64,000 nt of DNA from Algoriphagus sp. AGSA1 (GTDB lineage: Bacteria; Bacteroidota; Bacteroidia; Cytophagales; Cyclobacteriaceae): NCBI RefSeq assembly GCF_021390545.1, contig NZ_JAJUWR010000005.1:62001-126000 (forward strand), read 5' to 3'. The notes below the pieces were generated by a model. It was not told where the DNA came from and did no database searches. It worked only from the letters and a program-made list of their open reading frames with translations. Every line of letters starts with the position of its first letter. Position 1 is the first letter of the stretch. Position numbers and translations under genes: made by a program. This document shows positions 23,273-31,600 of this stretch, one piece after another.

Positions 23273-24439
23273 TTAAACTTCCGTCAGTACCATCTTCTCT
23301 TTCACCTGGGCCACAGGTTCTTTTTTAGCTTTATTTCTTCTCCCCCACCAGATCAAAAATCCAGTTATTGGCAGTGAAGCAATAATTGCGCTAAGGAAAA
23401 AAGCCAAAATCTTACCCGGCAGTCCAGCAATGGCACCTACATGCACATCATAGTTCATGCGCATGATTTTCTGTGCTACTGTAGCCTCTTCAAACCGATT
23501 GTAAAAATGCTCCACAGGCAATTCTTCCAGCGTATTCTGGTCAAAATATTTATAGTCAGTTTTCCAATAAGTGGATGCATCCGGATTTGCATTGGCAGCT
23601 ATAGCCGCTCCTTCGAACTCCGGTGGATGTACTTCTATCCACTCTGCATTCGGATATTCCGCATTCATTTTCATCCACACTGCATCCAAAGCCGGGATCT
23701 CTCCCTGATAAGATTCCGTGGAATCAGAAACCGGATCATAATATTCTACAAATTTCTCTCCACCGGAAGCCACAAAATACAAACCATCTCTAAACCAGAT
23801 AAAGCCCCAAACCAATCCAGTAATAGCAAAAACCAACGCAAAGGTCAACACATAAAAGCCCATTACTTGATGCAGATCGTAATTCTTTCTTCTCCATCTC
23901 GCAGACCATTTGATCTTTAGGCTTTGTTTCAGATTCTTCTTTTTCTTGGGCCACCAAAGGATCAGACCAGATATCACCATAAACAGAAAAACCAAGGTAA
24001 AGCTCGCCACAACCGGCTGGCCGATTTCAGGGGGCAGCCATAAGTAAAAATGCCCGTCGAGAATGAATCGGAAAAAATCCGCATACTCATCCCGCAGCTC
24101 CAGAACTTCGCCTGAATAAGGATTGATATAGGCAATTTGATAATGGTCGTGGCCCTCCCCATAGCTGAAGAAAATCGCCTGTGCGGATTTTTCCTTGGTT
24201 GGATAAAGCACCGCATGCAAGTGACCTTCAGGGAATGCTTCCTGTGCGATTTCACTGATCTCACTTGGTAGCAAGACGGCTTTCTGCTGAGGCTCCACAA
24301 ATAAAAACGGATAAGTCAAATCCTTGATCTCAGCCTGGAAAGCATAGATACATCCTGTCACTGCCACTATAAACACAACGAGCCCGGACGAAAGTCCGAG
24401 CCAGAGGTGCAGTTTATTTATTATCTTTTTTACATTCAT
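23273..24439 (-). CDS. PepSY-associated transmembrane protein (iron-uptake accessory)
   Basis: The protein has 388 residues from the ATG at 24439, which overlaps the upstream receptor stop by 1 bp (TGATG). The N-terminus NKLHLWLGLSSGLVVFIVAVTGCIYAF is the standard first helix of this family, with its His near the membrane. A PepSY domain (~residues 60-130), helices at SFTLVFLFMVISGLILWW and GFYVLTFALVFAITGLVWGF, a second periplasmic PepSY region and a last helix (ILAFFLSAIIASLPITGFLIWW) follow. DLHQVMG and NYDVHVGAI carry further conserved His. Members are thought to reduce or release iron from siderophores in the periplasm. It forms a two-gene operon with the receptor. Confidence 0.92.
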   Translation of the reverse strand: MNVKKIINKLHLWLGLSSGLVVFIVAVTGCIYAFQAEIKDLTYPFLFVEPQQKAVLLPSEISEIAQEAFPEGHLHAVLYPTKEKSAQAIFFSYGEGHDHYQIAYINPYSGEVLELRDEYADFFRFILDGHFYLWLPPEIGQPVVASFTLVFLFMVISGLILWWPKKKKNLKQSLKIKWSARWRRKNYDLHQVMGFYVLTFALVFAITGLVWGFIWFRDGLYFVASGGEKFVEYYDPVSDSTESYQGEIPALDAVWMKMNAEYPNAEWIEVHPPEFEGAAIAANANPDASTYWKTDYKYFDQNTLEELPVEHFYNRFEEATVAQKIMRMNYDVHVGAIAGLPGKILAFFLSAIIASLPITGFLIWWGRRNKAKKEPVAQVKEKMVLTEV

Positions 24440-26817
24440 CAAAATCTATAATTAAGGCTGATGGAGGCGTTTCGAAGATTCTGTGGAGTCACCGTGGACC
24501 ATCCTGAGTAGTATTTCTGGTCTGTTAGATTGTTCACTTTCAACGCAAGGAAATACTTGGAACCTGTGTAGGAAAGTGATGCATTAAACACCTGATAGGC
24601 AGGCAAGGCAAAGCTTCCAATATTTTCTCTATTCATGGTCAGATATTCACTGGCTGTATTTCCACCAAACCCTAGTCCGAAGCCTTTGAGTGCTCCGGCA
24701 GAGAAGGAGTAACTCGCCCAGAAGTTGAACAAATTCTCTGGCCCCGCTTCTTCCGGCCGAAGTCCCAAGTAGCCGCTTTCAGGATAATCCTTTGTCACTT
24801 CTGCATCATTCATACTGTATCCAGCTACCAGATTGAGCCCTACCACTGGAGTAGCGATCACACTAAACTCAAATCCCTTACTTACCACTTCACCTCCTTG
24901 GATGGAGTTGTTGATATTGTTTGGGTCAGTCATCACTCGGTTGGATACGGTAATATTATAGTAGCTGGCTGTAGCCGAGATTTTGTTCTGATAAAGGTTT
25001 GTTTTCACTCCCACTTCCAGCTGGTTGGCTTTTTCCGGATCAAAAGTCACAAACCGTTGGTTAGTCCCATCTGCATCCGATACCGTGGCTGGCGCCACAT
25101 TGGAGAAGCCATTCATATAGTTACCGAAGATAGAGACTTTGTCCTTCACTGGCTGATAGACAATCCCGAATTTTGGAGAGACAGCTGTTTGGGTATTTTC
25201 TTCAGAATTTGTTCCCCAGGCCTCATTTTTAAAATTATCTATTCTCACACTTGCCATTGCGGAAAGCTGTGGAAGCAATTCAATGACATCAGAGATATAA
25301 GCACTCATGATACGGGTATTACCGGTAGAGTTTCCTTCAAAAGAATCCTTCAACAAATCGTCAACACCAGCTTGGGTCAACACACCTGTATCAGCCCCAT
25401 CGGAAAGTGTCACTACACCATTGGCCACCCATCCAGTACTACTGTTGAGAATATCAGCATCGTAATAATCCAATCCTATGATCATCTTGTTTCTCATGGA
25501 TCCCAGGTGGAAATCACCGATAAAGTTCTGCTGTATGTCTGTCGTCAATGTCTGCCCGTTACGATCAGAAATGTACCGATAAAAAGAATCCCCATCACTT
25601 CCATCGAAGAGATAGTGGTAATATCCATCGGTTTTCGTAGAGCTTCTGGAAACTACCGTCTGGGATGTCCAACTATTGGAGAGCTTGTAAAATGTCTGAG
25701 CCTGAAGCGCATAAGAAGAATTATTGATGCTTAACTCGTTTCCTGTAAAGGATTTTTCATAATTCCGCTCGAAAAGATCGATAGAGGAGAACGTAAGTGG
25801 ATTATTTCTATTTAAGAAAATCATCGGAGCATTGACCGAATTAGAATTCAGGAACTCAGTATTAATCAAAAAAGTAAGTCTTTCGCTGGCTTCAAATTTG
25901 AATGACGGAGCGATAAAAAATGAATTTCTCCCTCCCGCATCCTGGAATGTATTGTTGGATTGGTAAGCCGTATTTACCCGCATAGAGGCACTTTCATTCA
26001 ACGGGACATTCACATCACCGGTGATTCTGTTCAGTCCATAGCTCCCTGTGATGAATCCCACTTCACCTTTAAAAGTGTCAGCAGGCCGCTTTGTAGTAAT
26101 GTTGATCAAGCCTCCGTATGAAATCACAGCGCTGCCAAAAAGTGTTCCGGATGGGCCTTTGATTACGTCCACAGTTTCCACATTTGCCGGATCAAGACCA
26201 CCATTATTGAGACTTGGCATGCCATTTACCATAGTCGGCTGCACAGAGAAGCCACGCATGGAATAATACTCTGCGCCGTCTCCACCTCGTCCGGTAGATT
26301 CCCATAGTCGGGTGATGCCCGTAGCATTTTTCAATGCATCATTCATATTTGTCACTACCTGCTCCTTTAATAATTTGGAAGAAACAGAGTTATAAACCTG
26401 GGGATTCTGAAGATCCGTAAGCGGAAGCTTGGCAATGGTAAAATTACTGTCTGAGTAGAATCTATTGGAAGACTGGTCTGTCACTATTACTTCTGACAGG
26501 TCAGTGGAGCTTTCTGATAATAAAAAGTTTACGGATAGTGCTTCTCCTGCGCTCAGTTGAATGTTTTTTTCCTGAGTTTCGATCCCTACAAAAGAAGCAT
26601 AAACGGTATAAGTACCCGGTGCGATATTTTTGATTTCAAAAAATCCGTTTCTGTCAGTCGCATTGCCCTTGGTCAGGCCTTTGATACCGACATTCACAAA
26701 TTCCATCGGCTGATCGTCCGACGTAGTCACGTAACCTTTGATGCTGGCAGACTGGGCGAATGCGCCGAAAACACAAAGGATAAACAGGCTGGTGAGGAGT
26801 AGAAATCTACGATTCAT
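24439..26817 (-). CDS. TonB-dependent siderophore receptor with carboxypeptidase-like N-terminal domain
   Basis: The protein has 792 residues from the ATG at 26817; the upstream TTG at 26844 is rejected because MNRRFLLLTSLFILCVFGAFAQ is a complete signal peptide. Residues ~24-105 are the carboxypeptidase-like domain (IKGYVTTSDDQPMEFVNVGIKG, NATDRNGFFEIKNIAPG). The plug contains NMNDALKNATGITR and the siderophore-receptor signature VETVDVIKGPSGTLFG. The barrel carries siderophore-type blocks (FEASERLTFLINTEFL, QLEVGVKTNL, AGYSMNDAEV) and ends SISLNYRF. It is a FhuA/FecA-like ferric-siderophore importer (family inference); the ligand is unknown. It is first in an operon with a PepSY protein, behind a promoter with two palindromes. 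Confidence 0.94.
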   Translation of the reverse strand: MNRRFLLLTSLFILCVFGAFAQSASIKGYVTTSDDQPMEFVNVGIKGLTKGNATDRNGFFEIKNIAPGTYTVYASFVGIETQEKNIQLSAGEALSVNFLLSESSTDLSEVIVTDQSSNRFYSDSNFTIAKLPLTDLQNPQVYNSVSSKLLKEQVVTNMNDALKNATGITRLWESTGRGGDGAEYYSMRGFSVQPTMVNGMPSLNNGGLDPANVETVDVIKGPSGTLFGSAVISYGGLINITTKRPADTFKGEVGFITGSYGLNRITGDVNVPLNESASMRVNTAYQSNNTFQDAGGRNSFFIAPSFKFEASERLTFLINTEFLNSNSVNAPMIFLNRNNPLTFSSIDLFERNYEKSFTGNELSINNSSYALQAQTFYKLSNSWTSQTVVSRSSTKTDGYYHYLFDGSDGDSFYRYISDRNGQTLTTDIQQNFIGDFHLGSMRNKMIIGLDYYDADILNSSTGWVANGVVTLSDGADTGVLTQAGVDDLLKDSFEGNSTGNTRIMSAYISDVIELLPQLSAMASVRIDNFKNEAWGTNSEENTQTAVSPKFGIVYQPVKDKVSIFGNYMNGFSNVAPATVSDADGTNQRFVTFDPEKANQLEVGVKTNLYQNKISATASYYNITVSNRVMTDPNNINNSIQGGEVVSKGFEFSVIATPVVGLNLVAGYSMNDAEVTKDYPESGYLGLRPEEAGPENLFNFWASYSFSAGALKGFGLGFGGNTASEYLTMNRENIGSFALPAYQVFNASLSYTGSKYFLALKVNNLTDQKYYSGWSTVTPQNLRNASISLNYRF

Positions 26818-26841
26818 TTTGGTTTGTTTAGAAATATTCCA

Positions 26842-26894
26842 CAAACCTATTACTTAGACCAATTCTAAACAAGTGTTATTTAGAATTAATCTAA
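26842..26894 (-). promoter_or_regulatory. Promoter and twin TTAGA-N5-TCTAA operators of the siderophore-receptor operon
   Basis: On the minus strand TTG (26870-26872) and TAGGTTTG (26842-26849) are 20 bp apart and form a good Bacteroidota promoter. The palindrome TTAGACCAATTCTAA (26854-26868) lies exactly between these elements. A second, TTAGAATTAATCTAA (26880-26894), lies just upstream. Their start points are 26 bp apart. A repressor bound to the first would block the promoter, as expected for iron control. The sequence is unlike the classical Fur box; DtxR/MntR-type repressors often use TTAG-containing palindromes. Confidence 0.65.
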
Positions 26895-27178
26895 TGAAAA
26901 CCCAAAAACTTCATCTATCTGCTAAATTTCAATCTATTAACTTGAATTATAATCCCTGAACAGGTTTCATGAAAAACACTCCTTCCGCTTTTGTAAGTAT
27001 GTATTCCCTGTATTTAGTTCTTCACTACTTTTCGGAAAGAAAAATCACAAAATTATTTTTGGGCGTAAGTTCCCCCAGGTTGCTACTACAAATATGATTT
27101 AAAAATTTCTTAACACTATATTCCCGTAAATCCCCAATATTTAAATCTTCCTTTACTTTTTCTAAACTCTCCAATCCG
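26895..27178. other. Divergent intergenic region without genes
   Basis: This AT-rich stretch separates the siderophore-receptor operon (-) from the phosphatase gene (+). Apart from the receptor promoter to its left, no gene, repeat or clear promoter consensus for the plus-strand gene was found. Confidence 0.4.
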
Positions 27179-28546
27179 ATGAACTACCTGTTTAACTCTT
27201 CTGCCGTCTTTTTTTTCATCCTGGGTTTCACACTTAATCTCAGCGCCCAAGATTTCAGTCCCTCCAAATACCCAGACCGTATTGTCCTTACCTGGTCGGA
27301 TGATCCTATGACCACACAATCCGTGACCTGGAGAACCGCAGCAGAAGTAAAGGATTCCAAAGCCCAGTTTATTTTGGCTCCTAATACACCAATCTATCTG
27401 GACAGTGCGGAGACTTTTGAGGCGAAGACTGAATATCTGGAAGTGGATAGTGTAAAGGCAAATTATCACTCGGTGACTTTCCGGAAATTAAAACCTGCCA
27501 CTACCTATGCATACCGGGTAGGGAATGAAGGCACATGGTCTGAATGGTTTCAATTCACCACTGCGCCTGAAAAAGGAACTCCCTTCTCATTTATCTATTT
27601 CGGTGATGCTCAGAACAACCTTAAATCACAGTGGTCCAGAATCATCCGTCAGGCCTATTCCAATCTGCCCAAGGCCGGATTTATGCTCCATGCCGGTGAT
27701 TTGATCAACCGTACCCATTCCGATCAGGAGTGGGGGGAATGGACTCATGCGGGAGGTTTTATCAATGCCATGATCCCTAGTATAAGTACTCCCGGAAATC
27801 ATGAGTACAACCGCAATGAGGATGGTGCTTTGGTGCTGGACTATCATTGGCAAAAGCAATTCACCCTTCCGGAAAATGGTCCCAAAGGCTTTGAAGAAAC
27901 GGTTTATTTCACCGATTATTCAGATTTGAGGCTTATTTCCCTCAATTCCCAGGAGATTGTATTGGATGAAAAATCAATGGAAACCCAACGGATTTGGTTG
28001 GAAAAAGTGCTTTCCACGAATACTCAGAAATGGACTGTCATTACTTTTCATCACCCTATCTACTCTTCCGGCACTGGAAGGGACAACAAGGAATTCCGAG
28101 AAGCATTTAAGCCTCTTTTTGACAGATACCAGGTAGATTTGGTACTGCAAGGCCACGACCATTCCTATGGAAGGGGCAGAAACCTTCCTTCCGGAGTGGC
28201 AAATCAGGATCCAGCCGCACAAGGCCCGGTGTATGTGGTCTCTGTAAGCGGACCGAAAATGTACAACCTTACATTTGACAAATGGATGGATCGAGCAGCA
28301 TCCAACACTCAGTTATATCAGTTGATATCTGTAGATGGGAACCAACTCAGCTATGGTGCCTATACTGCTACAGGAGAATTATATGATGCATTTGACCTGA
28401 TCAAATCTGAAGGAAAACCCAAAGAATTCATCGATAGGTCTGATAAAGCAATCCAGGAAGCCATAGAGCTAACTCCCGGATCCGAGAAGAAAATGACACC
28501 CGAGGAAATGGCTGAATACATGAGAACCTATAAAAAAAGGAATTGA
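27179..28546 (+). CDS. Secreted metallophosphoesterase, purple-acid-phosphatase-like
   Basis: The protein has 455 residues. A signal peptide (FNSSAVFFFILGFTLNLSAQ) is followed by a fibronectin-type N-terminal PAP domain (residues ~30-125; YPDRIVLTWSDDPMTTQSVTWRT, KLKPATTYAYRVG). The calcineurin-like domain has all metal-ligand blocks: IYFGDAQ, LHAGDLI, TPGNHEYN, TFHHPIYS and LQGHDHSY. It hydrolyses phosphate esters in the periplasm or outside the cell. The C-terminal ~90 residues after the GHDH block include a small beta region and an acidic helical tail (EKKMTPEEMAEYMRTY). It appears to be monocistronic. Substrate and phosphate regulation cannot be seen. Confidence 0.94.
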   Translation: MNYLFNSSAVFFFILGFTLNLSAQDFSPSKYPDRIVLTWSDDPMTTQSVTWRTAAEVKDSKAQFILAPNTPIYLDSAETFEAKTEYLEVDSVKANYHSVTFRKLKPATTYAYRVGNEGTWSEWFQFTTAPEKGTPFSFIYFGDAQNNLKSQWSRIIRQAYSNLPKAGFMLHAGDLINRTHSDQEWGEWTHAGGFINAMIPSISTPGNHEYNRNEDGALVLDYHWQKQFTLPENGPKGFEETVYFTDYSDLRLISLNSQEIVLDEKSMETQRIWLEKVLSTNTQKWTVITFHHPIYSSGTGRDNKEFREAFKPLFDRYQVDLVLQGHDHSYGRGRNLPSGVANQDPAAQGPVYVVSVSGPKMYNLTFDKWMDRAASNTQLYQLISVDGNQLSYGAYTATGELYDAFDLIKSEGKPKEFIDRSDKAIQEAIELTPGSEKKMTPEEMAEYMRTYKKRN

Positions 28547-28683
28547 AGAAAACCATAATCCATATTCATTCGCCGTTGAGCTAAAAAAGTAATGGAATAC
28601 TTCTGCTAAGCTGGCTTATTTATTGTCGCTTACTTAGCTTAGTGGTTAGTACATTTACTGCCGTTATTTAAACGCTCAAGTCT

Positions 28684-31600
28684 ATTAAACGCTTTTTCAA
28701 AAAATTTTTAAAGATCCTGGGTATCATTATCACTGCCATTCTAGTGATTTTAGTTATCCTGATCCTCTTCATCCGTAGCCCTTGGGGCCAAGGGATAGTC
28801 GTGGAAAAAGCGACAGGTTTTATATCTAAAAAAACAGGCACTGAATTATCAATAAAGAGGCTTTTTATCACCTTTTCCGGTAATATCTATCTGGAAGATT
28901 TATATGTGGAAGATACTGCTGGAGACACTTTGGTTTATTCTAAAAATCTAGAGGCCGGAGTAGCCTTTGCACCACTGATCGCCACCGGAAACATCAATGT
29001 AACAAAACTAGAATGGGAAGGGCTCGTAGCCAGGGTAAACAGAAGTGCTGAGACAGAGAAATTCAATTTTGATTTTTTAATTGGGGCTTTCGTTACCCAA
29101 CCTGCGGACACCTCCCAGGTCGCTGCGGACACCACTGCTTCAGATCCCTTAAAAATCAAGCTCTCACCGATTTCCCTTCGAAATTTTGATATCACTTATG
29201 TGGACGAGATGATGGGGATCGATGCTGCCATGCTACTGGGTCAATTGGAAGTCACTATCCCTGGTATAGACCTGGAAAAATATGAATTTGACATTAAAAA
29301 AATCGCACTGCAAAACACCAACATCAAATACCATCAATCTAAGCCTTTTCCTGCTACAGAAGAATCCGCCGAAGAATCGCCTCTCCCCATCCTGAACGTG
29401 GATGAACTGACACTTACCAATATTGTAGCAGATTACACCAGTGAGCCAGACAATCAGAAGGCCCAAATCCAGATCGGAAACCTATTGGTGGAACTACCAA
29501 AAGCAGATCTACGGTCCCAATCCATCGGACTTGGGACTATAGCTTTGAACAATTCCACTATTCTTTACCACGATTTTTCAGTTGCTGCTACAAATGGCGT
29601 AGCAGAGCCCTCCGAATCTAGGCCGTTTGAGTGGCCTGATTGGACTGTAGATATTAGGCAAATCGCCATAGACTCTACCGACATAGAATTCAAGTCCTCA
29701 GATGTACCTGTAAGAAAAGGAAGCTTTAACCCCGAAGCTATCTTTATCTCCAACCTTACTTTTTCCGCAGAAGATCTTTACCTAAAAGATGAAAAAGCAG
29801 GCGTATCACTGCATGAGTTTCATTTCCAGGAAGGCAGCGGTTTTGAATTAAAGAAATTTCAATTTGACTTAGCAGCTGGAAATGAATATGCTGAGGTGGA
29901 GAATCTCCAACTCAGTACCAACAGGAGTAATTTAAATGCGAGCATAGCACTCAAATACCCATCTATTCAGACGATTATTGACGACTACGGAAATCTTGGG
30001 TTTGACCTGAAAGTGAATAAATCCAATCTGGATGTCCGAGACAGTTACTTTTTTGAACCTTCGCTGGCCCAGGACACGCTGATACGTGAACTGGCCAAAG
30101 CACCGATTCTAGTAGATCTGGTAACCCGGGGAGATCTGAAAGCCATGACCATTCCCCGACTGGATTTGCACTGGGGATCAAGTGATTTCAGCACTGCAGG
30201 ATCTATCCAAAATCCGATGGATGTTGATCAACTTTCCTTTGATTTTCCTGAAATCTCTCTTTTCACAAACAGAGAAACGCTGTTGAAATTTGTAAAGGAG
30301 GAAGACTATGGCGTACAGTTCCCGGAGCAAATCGACCTGCGAGCAGGTGCTAGGGGGAAGCTTGATGACCTTGTTGCAGATTTGGATTTGGAAACAGAGA
30401 TGGGCAATATCCTGTTAGTAGGAACTTATCAAAACGATGGGAAAATCGGCTTCGTTGCCGACTTGAAGGTAAATCGGCTTCAGTTGGGGAATCTCCTCAA
30501 TCAACCAGAATTAGATACGCTGACATTTGCAATTCAGGCTAAAGGCTCTGGCTCAAACTTGAACAATCTAAATGCAGAGTTAACTTCCTCTTTTGAAAGG
30601 CTTCGCTTATATGGATCGGATTATTCGGGATTGAAACTGGAAGGGAGATTAGTCGATGGTGCGGGAGATCTGGAAGCTGGATTGAAATCAGAGTTCTTGG
30701 ATTTTTCTTTGTTGACCAAGCTAGATCTTGATTCGACCAACTCTATCATCAATCTCAACCTGAACCTAGAAGGGGCGGATTTCTATGCTCTCGGCCTGAC
30801 TGCAAACCAATCCAGAGCGAAGTTAAAATTAGATGCGGATTTTGAAGGAAACCCAGCAGAATTTGACCTGAAAACACTGCTTCATGAAGGAACAATCCTC
30901 TACGAAAACCGCAATTATCCGCTGGGAAGAATATCCTTGGATGCGAGCATCAGAGAGGATTCTACTAGCGTGGATATTGCCAGCAGACTTCTCAATGGAT
31001 ATGTGCGCACCAATACAAATCCCACTGATTTGAGTGACGCATTGGCGGCACATTTCCGGAATTACCTAGACGAATTGGACTCCTCTACACAAGTTGGGAC
31101 CGGAAATATAGTCATGAATTTGGATCTGAAGGTTTCGGATGACCCCCTACTTACTGATGTAATATTACAAGGTTTGGAAGACTTTGACTCAGCAAGTGTG
31201 AGAGCGGATTATTTCCAAAACATCGATTCACTTACGGCCACCATTGAGTTCCCTTATATTAACTATGCGAGCACGGAAGTGGATAGTCTAGGGCTCAGAA
31301 TCCGCTCAAATGAGAAGGAACTCCGTCTTTATTTTGGTTTTCAGAACTTGACTTCTGGACCTCTGAACATGGGGAAGACCTTTGTCACCGGCCAGCTTGC
31401 CGACTCAAGGCTATACTTTGATTTTCATTCCTATGAAGAGGATAAGCGTACTTATCACGTATCCTCAGATATAGGTATCACAGGGGATACGCTGAGTTAT
31501 CATGTCTCCTCCATAGACCTGGTTATGAAAGGCGAACAATGGAATGTACCTGAAGAAAATTCCCTTAAATATTCTGGCGATAATCTGGAATTTAAAGACT

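Noticed and set aside
24898-25734. 278-codon plus-strand open frame opposite the siderophore receptor
   Set aside because: It lies wholly inside the antisense of a well-supported receptor gene and its translation shows no domain; a shadow of codon bias.
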